Positions 38,716 to 46,923 of a stretch of DNA of 64,000 bases are shown in pieces; the stretch's first letter is position 1; the number at the start of each line of letters is the position of its first letter. The position numbers and the translations under genes were made by a program. Source of the stretch: an uncultured Oscillospiraceae bacterium (lineage in GTDB: Bacteria; Bacillota; Clostridia; Oscillospirales; Oscillospiraceae). Location of the stretch: assembly GCA_934646005.1 (NCBI GenBank), contig CAKUED010000002.1, positions 118,150-182,149 of the forward strand. Reading direction: 5' to 3'. The notes under the pieces were generated by a model, which saw nothing but the letters and a program-made list of their open reading frames with translations, did no database searches and was not told where the DNA came from.

Positions 38716-40899
38716 TTATGCCGCTTTTTCGAGCTTATCGATGGTCATGAGGATCTGTGCGCCCTGAGCACGGGTGGCGCTGGAGGTCGCGCCGAAGCGG
38801 CCGCCGCCCACGCCGGTCATGAGCTTGGTGTTGGTGCAGTAGGCAACGCCAGCCATCGCCCAGTCGCTGATGGTGTCGGTATAGCTGACAGCGTAGGACG
38901 TGACCGGGTCAGCGCCGTTCAGCACGGCATACTTATACAGGATGGTCGCAAGTTCCTGACGGGTGACCGCCTGGTTGGGCTTAAAGACCTTGCCGTAGCC
39001 ATTGACGACCTTGTTCTGCGATGCCCAGAGGATGGCGCTGGTGTACCACGCGTCGTCCGCGCAGTCGGTAAAGCGATCGGACAGCTTGCCTTCGACCGCC
39101 GGAGCGCCCGCCTGCCGGTAGAGCATGGTGACGATCATGGCGCGGGAGATGCTGGTGTTGGGCTGGAAGGTCGCGCCGAAGCCGTTCATGAGCTTCTGCT
39201 CGGTGACGTAGTCGATGGCGTCTGCATACCACTTATCCGCCGTGACGTCCTGATAGTTCAGGATGCTGATGCGTCCCTGCGGCTCGGCGTACTGATTGCC
39301 GACCTTGCCGCCAAGCTTGGTGGAGATGTACTCGGTGACCATCTTGGCGTCGGTATACTTGGCGTCCGCCGCCTTGATGACCTTGGCGGTGTCAAACATA
39401 CTGAAGCCGTCGCCGCAGTAGAGGATGGTGTAGTCGATGCCGCCGAGGGTGTAGAGCTTGTTGACGTTGATGGCTTCATACGCGCCGGTCTTCTGGTTGA
39501 GCACCTGCACATTGCACACGCGGCGCGCGCCCTTGACCTTGACGAACTCGCCCTGCTCGGTCGTCTCGATGGTGGAGGCGACGCGCGGCAGGATGCTGTA
39601 TTTCAGACCCGAAACGTGCAGGAAGCCGCCGCTCTCGGACGGGTACTTCATCGCACCCATTTCCAGCATATCCAGAATGGTCTGCCCGGTGACGGAGACC
39701 TTGCAGGGGAGGTTGCCCCACGGGAACACACTCATGAGGGTGCCCAGGGTCACGTCGCCTTTCTTGATGGTCTTACGGAGGCCGCCGCCGTTCATGATGC
39801 CGATGTCGGCGTCCATCATGATGCGGAATGCGTCGGCGCAGAGGTCGCCGAGGTTCGTTTCGGTGTTGCGCACGAGGCGCACGCCGTTTTCGTCAGAGTC
39901 GATCAGATCGACCTCGGACGTCGCCACGACCTTGCTGAGGTCGGCGGAGAACTGGTCGGTGATCTTGGTGATGTAGTCGGTGATGTGCGCGTCCTTCGTG
40001 GTGTAGTCCTTGCTGCTGATGAGCTCGGAGGTGATCTTGCCGTCCTTGGCGATGGTCAGCTTGCCGAGATTGGCGAGCTTTGTGCCGGTCTGCGCGAGCA
40101 GGACGTCCTTGCCGGACGCGTTGGCAACGGTCTTGGTGAATGCCTCGTGGGAGTGACCGTCGATCATGGCGTCGATGCCGGTGGTGTTTTCGATCACAGC
40201 CTCGGACGTCCAGTAATCGGTCGTGCCCTCGATGCCGAGGTGTGCGATCGCGACGACATAGTCGGCACCGTCTGCGCGGGCGTCATCGACCGCATCCTGC
40301 ACGGCGGTGTAGAGCGCCTTGCCGGTCTTGTCCTCGCAGAAGGTGTAGATGAAGTTGCCGGCGTCGTCCTTAAAATACGCGGGCGTGGATTTCACAAAGC
40401 TCTCCGGCGTGGTGATGCCGACGTAGGCGACCTTTGTATCGCCATACGCTGCGATGGCGTAGGGCGCGACCTTCAGCGCGTCCTTCTGCTTGCCGGTGTA
40501 CTGGAAGTTGCAGGAGACGTACTGATACTTTGCCATTTTGACCAGCTCGTGCAAACGCGGCAGCTTGTAGTCAAACTCGTGGTTGCCGAACGTGGCGTAG
40601 TCATAGCCGACCTCGTTCATGATGTCCACCAGATACGAACCGGCGGACAGCAGACCGATCGGCTCACCCTGCACGGCGTCGCCCGCATCGACGAGCGCGA
40701 CGTAGCTGTGTGCCGCCTCCATCTCCGCCTTGTACGCTGCAACGCCGGCATAGCCGAGCCCGTCGGTGACGCCGCAGTGCACGTCGTTGGTGTGCAGGAT
40801 CACGATGTCGTCTGTTTTTGCGTCTGCCGCAAACGCCAGCGTGCTCATCATCCCGAGCAGCAGGCAGAGCGTCAGAACCATAGCAAGGACTCTCTTCAT
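38716..40899 (-). CDS. Secreted 5'-nucleotidase/metallophosphatase with C-terminal SLH repeats
   Basis: 727 residues from MKRVLAMVLTLCLLLGM, a clear signal peptide ending near AFAADA. The metallophosphatase domain shows ILHTNDVHCG, DAGDAVQGE, FGNHEFDYK and IDGHSHEAF. The 5'-nucleotidase C-terminal domain spans about 310-510 (NTETNLGDLCADAFR, MNGGGLRKTI). Three SLH repeats end the protein (about 535-725; WYADAIDYVTEQKLMNGFG, WYTSAILWASQNKVVNGYG, WAMAGVAYCTNTKLMTGVG), anchoring it to the cell wall. Role: salvage of extracellular nucleotides or phosphate. The ATG at 40899 has AAGGAGG upstream; a five-codon TTG extension would start inside that site. Confidence 0.95.
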   Translation of the reverse strand: MKRVLAMVLTLCLLLGMMSTLAFAADAKTDDIVILHTNDVHCGVTDGLGYAGVAAYKAEMEAAHSYVALVDAGDAVQGEPIGLLSAGSYLVDIMNEVGYDYATFGNHEFDYKLPRLHELVKMAKYQYVSCNFQYTGKQKDALKVAPYAIAAYGDTKVAYVGITTPESFVKSTPAYFKDDAGNFIYTFCEDKTGKALYTAVQDAVDDARADGADYVVAIAHLGIEGTTDYWTSEAVIENTTGIDAMIDGHSHEAFTKTVANASGKDVLLAQTGTKLANLGKLTIAKDGKITSELISSKDYTTKDAHITDYITKITDQFSADLSKVVATSEVDLIDSDENGVRLVRNTETNLGDLCADAFRIMMDADIGIMNGGGLRKTIKKGDVTLGTLMSVFPWGNLPCKVSVTGQTILDMLEMGAMKYPSESGGFLHVSGLKYSILPRVASTIETTEQGEFVKVKGARRVCNVQVLNQKTGAYEAINVNKLYTLGGIDYTILYCGDGFSMFDTAKVIKAADAKYTDAKMVTEYISTKLGGKVGNQYAEPQGRISILNYQDVTADKWYADAIDYVTEQKLMNGFGATFQPNTSISRAMIVTMLYRQAGAPAVEGKLSDRFTDCADDAWYTSAILWASQNKVVNGYGKVFKPNQAVTRQELATILYKYAVLNGADPVTSYAVSYTDTISDWAMAGVAYCTNTKLMTGVGGGRFGATSSATRAQGAQILMTIDKLEKAA

Positions 40900-40997
40900 A
40901 GTATCCTCCTTCAAATTATCCCGCCGGAGCGGGAAGGTACAACTTCATTATAGCGCACCCGGGCAAAAAGTTCCAGTGACGGAAAGAGCAAAAAGTA

Positions 40998-41032
40998 CCT
41001 GATTTTTTGTGCAAGACGCACAAAAAATCAGG
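40998..41032 (-). terminator. Intrinsic terminator of the DUF5662 gene
   Basis: Perfect 15-bp stem CCTGATTTTTTGTGC/GCACAAAAAATCAGG around a 5-nt loop. Confidence 0.75.
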
Positions 41033-41065
41033 CTGGTTTACAATAATATGTGAACGATGTGACTG

Positions 41066-41629
41066 CTATTCGCAGAACGGCTGCCCGGTGAGCACCACGG
41101 TGCGGATAAAGCGGAACGTCTCCCGTTCGCCGCGCTCCGCCAGCATTTGCAGCAAAAATGTAAGCTGCCTGCCGGTCTTGGGGTGGAACAGGCGCGTCTC
41201 CTTCGCGCGCTCGAAATATTCCAGCGGCGAGGCGTTGGTGTACGCCGCACCCTGATACGTCTTGCAGGCGGCGATACGGTCCATGACCATCTCAGCGAGG
41301 CAGCGCGGCGGCATGGGGACGGGCTCGTAGCGCCCGGTTTTCATATTCAGGTCTGTCCAGTATTCAAAATGGTGGCGGTTGCGCCCCTTATGATGCATCC
41401 ACGCCTCGGAATAGCCCTTTTCCTCGCGCTCGGCGGCGTTGGGGCTGCGCGTGCCCTGATAGTAGCGCACGCCCGTCCAGAACTCGGTGGGGCTGTATTT
41501 GGAAAGGTCGTGACACAGCCCCTGCCAGTACAGCCCCACGCGGAAGCAGCCGCGCAGGACCAGGTGGCGGTGGTGTGTGATGGTTTTGAAATGACCAAGG
41601 ATGTTTCGCAGTGTGATCGCGTGCGGCAT
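41066..41629 (-). CDS. DUF5662 family protein
   Basis: 187 residues. Conserved His/Asp-rich segments (HHRHLVLRGCFRVGLYWQGL, CHDLSKYSPTEF, EAWMHHKGRNRHHFEYW) give an HD-phosphohydrolase-like look, and the family is common in Clostridia. No biochemical role is known. It diverges from gluQ through an unusual pair of fully overlapping promoters. The ATG at 41629 has GAGGTGAAGT upstream. Confidence 0.8.
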   Translation of the reverse strand: MPHAITLRNILGHFKTITHHRHLVLRGCFRVGLYWQGLCHDLSKYSPTEFWTGVRYYQGTRSPNAAEREEKGYSEAWMHHKGRNRHHFEYWTDLNMKTGRYEPVPMPPRCLAEMVMDRIAACKTYQGAAYTNASPLEYFERAKETRLFHPKTGRQLTFLLQMLAERGERETFRFIRTVVLTGQPFCE

Positions 41630-41649
41630 GACTTCACCTCATTTTTTAC

Positions 41650-41679
41650 ATTGTATCATATTGTACGGTATGTTACAAT
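41650..41679. promoter_or_regulatory. Fully overlapping divergent promoters of gluQ and the DUF5662 gene
   Basis: Plus strand: TTGTAT (41651-41656), 17 bp, TACAAT (41674-41679). Minus strand: TTGTAA (41673-41678), 17 bp, TACAAT (41650-41655). Each -10 lies on the other's -35, so the two polymerases would exclude each other. Confidence 0.65.
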
Positions 41680-41707
41680 ATTGCAAAACGGTAAAGAGGT
41701 GAGAGCT

Positions 41708-42625
41708 GTGCAGGTCGTGGGGCGCTTTGCGCCGAGCCCGAGCGGGCGGATGCATCTGGGAAACGTATTTTCCGCGCTGCTGGCGTGGCTGTCGGTGCGC
41801 GCGGCAGGCGGAAAAATGGTGCTGCGTATCGAGGATCTTGACCCCGACCGCTGCCGGGCGGACTACGCCGCGCAGCTCCGCGAAGACCTTTTATGGCTGG
41901 GGCTGGACTGGGACGAGGAGCAGACGCCGCAGAGCCGGAGAAGCGCGGACTATGCCGCCGCGTTTGAAGCCCTGCGGGCGCGGGGGCTGGTGTATCCGTG
42001 CTACTGCTCGCGCGCGCAGCTCCACGCCGCGAGCGCGCCGCACGCCGCCGACGGACAGGCGGTGTATCCCGGAACGTGCCGGAAGCTCACGGACGCGCAG
42101 CGCGCCGCGATGACAAAGCCGCCCGCGTGGCGGCTGATCGTGCCGGACGAGGAAGTTTCATTTATAGATGGCTTGCAGGGCGCGTACAGCGAGAATCTGG
42201 CGCGGGACTGCGGCGATTTTATCCTGCGGCGCGCCGACGGCGTGTATGCCTACCAGCTCGCCGTGGTGCACGACGACGCCGAGGCGGGCGTGACGCAGGT
42301 GGTGCGCGGGCGGGACTTGCTGGGAAGCGTCCCGCGGCAGATGTATTTGCAGCGGCTGCTGGGCTATCCCACGCCAGAATATTATCACGTCCCGCTGCTC
42401 ACCGCGCCGGACGGGCGGCGGCTGTCCAAGCGGGAGCGCGACCTCGACCTCGGCGCGCTGCGCAAGGAGCTCACGCCGGAGGCGCTTGTCGGGCTGCTCG
42501 CATATTTTGCGGGGCTGCGCCCGACGCAGGAGGCGGTCACGCCGCAGCGGCTCGCGGCGGAATTTTCGTGGCAGCGCGTGCGGCGGGCGGATATTTCTGT
42601 CGGAAAACCGCAAAATTGTCTGTAA
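41708..42625 (+). CDS. gluQ: Glutamyl-Q tRNA(Asp) synthetase
   Basis: 305 residues, GTG start with AGAGGTGAGAG upstream. It is a truncated class I glutamyl-tRNA synthetase catalytic core: signature GRFAPSPSGRMHLGN, a zinc-type segment around YPCYCSRAQL and YPGTCR, and the RLSKRERD variant of the KMSKS loop. The anticodon-binding domain is absent, as in GluQ-RS, which charges the queuosine base in tRNA-Asp with glutamate. Many Firmicutes lack this gene. A much longer upstream reading frame overlaps the divergent gene and is rejected. Confidence 0.9.
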   Translation: MQVVGRFAPSPSGRMHLGNVFSALLAWLSVRAAGGKMVLRIEDLDPDRCRADYAAQLREDLLWLGLDWDEEQTPQSRRSADYAAAFEALRARGLVYPCYCSRAQLHAASAPHAADGQAVYPGTCRKLTDAQRAAMTKPPAWRLIVPDEEVSFIDGLQGAYSENLARDCGDFILRRADGVYAYQLAVVHDDAEAGVTQVVRGRDLLGSVPRQMYLQRLLGYPTPEYYHVPLLTAPDGRRLSKRERDLDLGALRKELTPEALVGLLAYFAGLRPTQEAVTPQRLAAEFSWQRVRRADISVGKPQNCL

Positions 42626-42642
42626 ATTTGCATCAGATCGGT

Positions 42643-42671
42643 TTGCAATGACGAAACTGGTATGCTATAAT
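42643..42671 (+). promoter_or_regulatory. Promoter of nfnAB
   Basis: TTGCAA (42643-42648), 17 bp, extended TGCTATAAT (core 42666-42671). Confidence 0.75.
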
Positions 42672-42729
42672 CCATACTGTATGAGAGTTTTGCATAGTAG
42701 CAAATAACAAGTTTGAAGGGATGAAAACT

Positions 42730-43584
42730 ATGTACAGAATCGTGCGCAAGAAGGAACTGAACTCCGCGGTGACGCTGATGGAGATCGAGGCGCCATTCGT
42801 TGCCCGCAAGGCAAAGGCGGGGCAGTTCATCATTTTCCGCGTGGATGAAAAATCTGAGCGCGTGCCGCTGACGATCGCGGGCTATGACCGCGAAAAGGGC
42901 ACGGTCTCGATCATCTTCCAGAAGGTCGGTCTGTCCACCGAGCTGCTGGGAAGCCTGAACGAGGGCGATTACATCCAGGACTTCGTCGGTCCGCTGGGCA
43001 AGGCGACGGACGTCGAGGGCAAAAAGCGCGTGTGCGTGGTCGGCGGCGGCGTGGGCTGCGCCATCGCGTATCCGTCGGCAAAGGCATTTAAGGAAGCGGG
43101 CGTGGAGACGGACGTCATCGTCGGCTTCCGCAACAAGGACATCGTCATTCTCGAGGACGAGTTCAAGCAGGCGTGCGACCATCTGTATCTGATGACCGAC
43201 GACGGCTCTTACGGCGAGCACGGCTTTGTCACCGTCAAGCTCCAGGAGCTGCTGGAAAAGGGCAATCAGTATGACGAAGTGCTTGCCATCGGCCCGATCC
43301 CGATGATGAAGTTCGTCGCCAAGACGACCGAGCCGTTCGGCGTCAAGACGATCGTGTCCCTTAACCCCATCATGGTGGACGGCACGGGTATGTGCGGCGG
43401 CTGCCGCGTGACCGTGGGCGGCGAAGTGAAGTTCGCGTGCGTGGACGGTCCTGACTTTGACGGTCACAAGGTCGATTTTGCGGAGCTGATGAACCGCAAC
43501 ACCGTGTACCGTGAGCGCGAGGCGGAGGTCCGCGAAACGCATAAGTGCCGGATGCAGAAGCTCGGCGAAGAGCTCATTAAGTAA
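42730..43584 (+). CDS. nfnA: NADH-dependent ferredoxin:NADP+ oxidoreductase subunit A (NfnA)
   Basis: 284 residues from MYRIVRKKEL. Ferredoxin-NADP-reductase-like: FAD site VPLTIAGYD, NAD site VCVVGGGVGCAIAYP, and a C-terminal cysteine cluster GTGMCGGCRV...FACVDGP that binds a [2Fe-2S] cluster. With NfnB it forms the electron-bifurcating transhydrogenase that couples NADH and reduced ferredoxin to NADP+ reduction. The ATG at 42721 directly abuts the GAAGGG site, so the one at 42730, eight bases away, is preferred. 15 bp separate it from nfnB. Confidence 0.93.
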   Translation: MYRIVRKKELNSAVTLMEIEAPFVARKAKAGQFIIFRVDEKSERVPLTIAGYDREKGTVSIIFQKVGLSTELLGSLNEGDYIQDFVGPLGKATDVEGKKRVCVVGGGVGCAIAYPSAKAFKEAGVETDVIVGFRNKDIVILEDEFKQACDHLYLMTDDGSYGEHGFVTVKLQELLEKGNQYDEVLAIGPIPMMKFVAKTTEPFGVKTIVSLNPIMVDGTGMCGGCRVTVGGEVKFACVDGPDFDGHKVDFAELMNRNTVYREREAEVRETHKCRMQKLGEELIK

Positions 43585-43599
43585 GGGGAGGATACGAAT

Positions 43600-44988
43600 A
43601 TGGCAAACATGACATTGACGAAAACTCCGATGCCGGAGCAGGATGCGAACGTCCGCAACCATAACTTCAAGGAAGTCACGCTGGGCTACACCGCCGAAAT
43701 GGCGATCGAAGAAGCCGGCCGCTGCCTGCACTGCAAAAAGCCGAAGTGCGTCGAGGGCTGCCCGGTCAATATCCATATCCCCGAATTTATCGCAAAGGTC
43801 GCCGAGGGCGATTTCGCCGCGGCGTATGAGATCATCACCTCCACGAACGCGCTGCCCGCGCTGTCGGGTCGTGTGTGCCCGCAGGAGACGCAGTGCGAGG
43901 CCAGGTGCGTGCGCGGCGTGAAGGGCGAGCCGGTCGCCATCGGTCGTCTGGAGCGCTTTGTCGCCGACTGGTATCGTGAGAATGTGAACGCCATGCCCGA
44001 AAAGCCTGCCTCCAACGGCATCAAGGTCGCAGTGGTCGGCTCTGGTCCGTCCGGTCTGACGTGCGCGTCGGAGCTGGCGAAGAAGGGCTATCAGGTCTCG
44101 ATCTTCGAGGCGCTGCATACCGCCGGCGGCGTGCTGGTGTACGGCATCCCCGAGTTCCGTCTGCCGAAGGCGATCGTTGCCAACGAAGTCGAAAAGCTCA
44201 AGGCGATGGGCGTGGAGGTTATGACGAACATGGTCATCGGCAAGGTGCTCTCCATCGACGAGCTGTTTGAGGAAATGGGCTTCAAGGCTGTGTTTATCGG
44301 CTCGGGCGCAGGTCTGCCGATGTTCATGCACATCCCCGGCGAGGCGCTCAAGGGCGTGTGCTCTGCGAACGAATACCTCACCCGTGTGAACCTGATGAAG
44401 GCGTATAAAGAAGAGAACGACACCCCGATCCTGGTCAGCCACGCGGCGGCGATCGTCGGCGGCGGCAACGTCGCCATGGACGCGGCGCGCTGCGCCAAGC
44501 GCATGGGCGCGGAAAAGGTGTATGTCGTCTACCGCCGCGGCGAGGCGGAAATGCCCGCGCGTCTGGAGGAGCAGCACCATGCCAAGGAAGAGGGCATCGA
44601 GTTCATGACCCTCACGAACCCGGTGGAGATCCTCGGCGGCGAGGACGGGCGCGTGAACGGCATGAAGTGCATCAGGATGGAGCTCGGTGAGCCGGATGCG
44701 TCCGGCCGCCGCCGTCCGATCCCCGTGGAGGGCAGCGAATTTGTGCTGGATGTCGATACCGTCATCATGTCCCTCGGCACGTCCCCGAACCCGCTGATCC
44801 GCTCGACCACGCCGGGTCTGGAGACGAACAAGAAGGGCGGCATCATCGTGGACGAGAACGAAATGTCCACGCGGGAGAACGTCTTTGCCGGCGGTGACGC
44901 CGTCACGGGCGCTGCCACCGTCATCCTCGCCATGGGCGCGGGCAAAAAGGCTGCCGAAGCCATTGACCGCAAGCTCCAGAACAAGTAA
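43600..44988 (+). CDS. nfnB: NfnB / NADPH-dependent glutamate synthase small-subunit-like flavoprotein
   Basis: 462 residues. Two [4Fe-4S] clusters are bound by the N-terminal CLHCKKPKCVEGCPVN and CPQETQCEARC. Two Rossmann folds follow: FAD (VAVVGSGPSGLTCASELA) and NADPH (AAIVGGGNVAMDAARCA). The C-terminal VFAGGDAVTGAATVILAMG closes the FAD site. It is homologous to the GltD subunit. Pairing with nfnA and the absence of gltB identify it as NfnB. It is the second gene of the operon and ends at a strong terminator. Confidence 0.95.
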   Translation: MANMTLTKTPMPEQDANVRNHNFKEVTLGYTAEMAIEEAGRCLHCKKPKCVEGCPVNIHIPEFIAKVAEGDFAAAYEIITSTNALPALSGRVCPQETQCEARCVRGVKGEPVAIGRLERFVADWYRENVNAMPEKPASNGIKVAVVGSGPSGLTCASELAKKGYQVSIFEALHTAGGVLVYGIPEFRLPKAIVANEVEKLKAMGVEVMTNMVIGKVLSIDELFEEMGFKAVFIGSGAGLPMFMHIPGEALKGVCSANEYLTRVNLMKAYKEENDTPILVSHAAAIVGGGNVAMDAARCAKRMGAEKVYVVYRRGEAEMPARLEEQHHAKEEGIEFMTLTNPVEILGGEDGRVNGMKCIRMELGEPDASGRRRPIPVEGSEFVLDVDTVIMSLGTSPNPLIRSTTPGLETNKKGGIIVDENEMSTRENVFAGGDAVTGAATVILAMGAGKKAAEAIDRKLQNK

Positions 44989-45001
44989 TAGGAAAAAGGA
45001 G

Positions 45002-45034
45002 CGCCCCCGCTGCCAACGCAGCGGGGGCGTTTTT
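45002..45034. terminator. Terminator of nfnAB
   Basis: CGCCCCCGCTGC/GCAGCGGGGGCG around CAAC, then TTTTT, reaching the stop of the convergent XRE gene. Confidence 0.92.
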
Positions 45035-45269
45035 ACTTCTTTGGGTAGGGCGTTTTGATGTTTGTCCGTCCCAGCAGATAATCCACGCTGACACCATAAA
45101 AATCGGCAAGCGCGACAAGCGTGTCGATGGGATAGTTCAGCTTGCCGATCTCATACTGCGAGTATGTGTTCTGACTGATGTGCAGCATATCGGCGATCTG
45201 CTGCTGCGTCAAATTGTGGTCGATCCGCAGGTTGCGGATCATTTCGTATTTCAAAATCTCTTTTCGCAT
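45033..45269 (-). CDS. XRE-family helix-turn-helix regulator
   Basis: 78 residues from MRKEILKYEMIRNLRID. The HTH is NLTQQQIADMLHISQNTYSQYEIG, and the C-terminal PIDTLVALADFYGVSVDYLLGR is typical of Xre/SinR-like repressors. The ATG at 45269 has CAGGTGATG upstream; an extension to 45317 would run through the operator. Two matching palindromes just upstream suggest autorepression. Targets beyond itself are unknown. It is not linked to a toxin or phage gene. Confidence 0.85.
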   Translation of the reverse strand: MRKEILKYEMIRNLRIDHNLTQQQIADMLHISQNTYSQYEIGKLNYPIDTLVALADFYGVSVDYLLGRTNIKTPYPKK

Positions 45270-45294
45270 ACCATCACCTGCTGCGACAATAGCG

Positions 45295-45338
45295 TATCTG
45301 AGAATCAGATATTGCATTTTATCTGAAAATCAGATAAA
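45295..45338. promoter_or_regulatory. Paired palindromic operators upstream of the XRE gene
   Basis: TATCTGAGAATCAGATA (45295-45311) and a second, longer palindrome with arms TTTATCTGA and TCAGATAAA (45318-45338) share the core TATCTGANAATCAGATA. Their centres are 25 bp apart, compatible with cooperative binding on one DNA face or near it. Confidence 0.8.
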
Positions 45339-45382
45339 ATATACAGGGGTGCACGAAAAAATCATCCTTCTGAAAAACAAAC

Positions 45383-45972
45383 AGAACGCCGAAGGCGAAT
45401 GAGGAGACGGGTTGTACGTTTTGAGATGTAACGCGTTTCGTCGTAACGTAAGGGAGGGGCTTGCCCCTCCCGCGCAGTACAATGTTGCGGATATGGGCGC
45501 ACCAATGCGAAATGGTATGCACCTGTAGGGGCGGACGACTCTGTCCGCCCGGCAGGACGCACCGTCAAAAACGAATGCACCCCGGCGAATCCGTATAACG
45601 TTTGTAGGGGTCGATGCCCATCTTCGGCGCTAAGAGCCGCGCTGCGCGCGGTTGCGCCTCGAAACTAGCCTGCGGGCGTCGCATCGACCCGTGCGGTAGG
45701 CGCGACCGTTTTTACGAAACGTTGCGGCAAAACGGTCGTGCCCAACGGGCGGACAGAGGCGTCCGCCCCTACAGGACGTTGTGCGTTTTCGCCGATGGAG
45801 TGTGCAATTCTGCGATTGCATTCTGCCGGGGAGAGCGCGGCATCGACCCCTACGGACATTTAACGAGGTCGCCGTTTGCTGTGCAGGTTTGTAACTGCGT
45901 CCTACACAAGCGGGGTAGGACTCCGCCCCTACGGCTTGACCGGCAATGCGTCTAAAATCTCCCCAACATGGG
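45383..45972. repeat. Composite six-hairpin repeat element (mosaic D), one hairpin interrupted
   Basis: The gap 45270-46008 holds only operators and this element. Hairpins start at 45447 (family 3, forward), 45524 (family 2, forward), 45603 (family 1, forward), 45746 (family 2, reverse), 45826 (variant family 1, reverse) and about 45909 (family 3, reverse). Steps are 77, 79, 143, 80 and about 82 bp; the long step is explained by ~63 bp inserted in the loop of the third hairpin (about 45619-45681). The flanks repeat those of mosaic B (GATGTAACGCGTTTCGTCG on the left, CTCCCCAACATGGG on the right). It lies between divergent genes. Confidence 0.87.
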
Positions 45973-46008
45973 CAAAATCTTCCCAACACAACTCTGGGAG
46001 GGTTTTAC

Positions 46009-46458
46009 ATGAAGGTCAAAGACTGCATGAATCCGCGAACTGTGGCTGTGGGGGCTTTTGAGCCGGTGGCGGTGGCGGCACGGGTGATGGCGCGGCAGAA
46101 TGTTGGGATGCTGCCCGTGCGCGACGCGGCGGGCAGACTCGTGGGCGTGGTGACGGACCGTGACATCGCCGTGCGCTGCGTCGCCGCGGGGCAGGACGCG
46201 GCGCGCTTACGCGTGCAGCGCGTGATGAGCACGCGCCCGGTGAGCGTTTCGCCGGAGACGGACGTCGCCGCGGCGGCGGCGCTGCTGGCACGCGAGCAGG
46301 TGCGGCGGCTTCCTGTGGTGGAAAACGGGCGGCTGTGCGGCATGGTGAGCCTTGCCGACCTCGCGCGCAGCGCCGACTACAGCATGGAGGCTGCGGAGTG
46401 CCTGGAAAAGATCTGCACCAACGTGCGCTCCGGCGCAAAAACGTGGGAAGAGGGCTGA
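46009..46458 (+). CDS. CBS-domain pair protein
   Basis: 149 residues made of two CBS domains: MKVKDCMNPRTVAV... with LVGVVTDRDIAVRCVA, and QRVMSTRPVSVSPETDV with LPVVENGRLCGMVSLADLAR. CBS pairs bind adenine nucleotides and sense energy state. Stand-alone versions often act on partner enzymes or channels not encoded nearby. The ATG at 46009 has TGGGAGGG upstream; a 21-residue extension runs back into the repeat element and is rejected. The flanking repeat element supplies its upstream region. Confidence 0.88.
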   Translation: MKVKDCMNPRTVAVGAFEPVAVAARVMARQNVGMLPVRDAAGRLVGVVTDRDIAVRCVAAGQDAARLRVQRVMSTRPVSVSPETDVAAAAALLAREQVRRLPVVENGRLCGMVSLADLARSADYSMEAAECLEKICTNVRSGAKTWEEG

Positions 46459-46497
46459 AATTCCCCGGAAATTCGGCAAAAAAGCGCGAAAAAGTAT

Positions 46498-46526
46498 TTG
46501 ACAAGCCATTCCCGCAATGGTATAAT
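46498..46526 (+). promoter_or_regulatory. Consensus promoter of rplU-prp-rpmA
   Basis: TTGACA (46498-46503), exactly 17 bp, TATAAT (46521-46526). Confidence 0.9.
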
Positions 46527-46531
46527 CGTTA

Positions 46532-46608
46532 AGCCGCGTCGAAGAGGTCTAAGTTGAGGTGTGCCCTCACACCTCCAGAGCGAGACTACAAAAAAGGTAG
46601 GTGCAAGG
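46532..46608 (+). ncRNA. Candidate ribosomal protein L21 leader
   Basis: The ~80-nt leader contains GAGGTGTG/CACACCTC (46555-46575) flanked by GAAGAGGTCTAAG and GAGCGAGACTACAAAAAAGG, with the ribosome binding region GGTAGGTGCAAGGA. Position and overall form fit the Firmicute L21 leader, a structured 5' UTR thought to give L21 autoregulation. Assignment is from memory of the motif, without a covariance search. Confidence 0.55.
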
Positions 46609-46610
46609 AA

Positions 46611-46922
46611 ATGCAGGCAGTTATCGTTACCGGTGGCAAGCAGTACAACGTCAAGGAAGGCGATGTGATCTACATCGAAAAGCTCGACGTGAACGCTGAG
46701 GATACCGTGACGTTCGATCAGGTTCTGGCAGTTGTTGACGGCGCGAACTCCAAGTTCGGTGCTCCGACAGTCGCAGGCGCTACGGTCGAGGCGAAGGTGC
46801 TGAAGAACGGCAAGGGCAAGAAGCTCCGTGTCTTCAAGTATCGCCCCAAGAAGGACTCCAAGTCCCTCAAGGGTCACAGACAGCCCTATACCAAGGTGCA
46901 GATCGAAAAGATCGCTCTGTAA
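46611..46922 (+). CDS. rplU: 50S ribosomal protein L21
   Basis: 103 residues, normal for L21. [20 protein letters not shown] at the start and [13 protein letters not shown] basic tail [20 protein letters not shown] near the end are diagnostic. It binds 23S rRNA in the large subunit. It is the first gene of the conserved Firmicute operon rplU-prp-rpmA. A longer frame upstream would start inside the leader and is rejected. Confidence 0.97.
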   Translation: MQAVIVTGGKQYNVKEGDVIYIEKLDVNAEDTVTFDQVLAVVDGANSKFGAPTVAGATVEAKVLKNGKGKKLRVFKYRPKKDSKSLKGHRQPYTKVQIEKIAL

Positions 46923-46923
46923 G

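Noticed and set aside
41147..41707. N-terminal extension of gluQ reaching back to 41147
   Set aside because: It lies antisense to the DUF5662 gene and before the gluQ promoter; the GluQ family starts at GRFAPSPSG right after the GTG at 41708.
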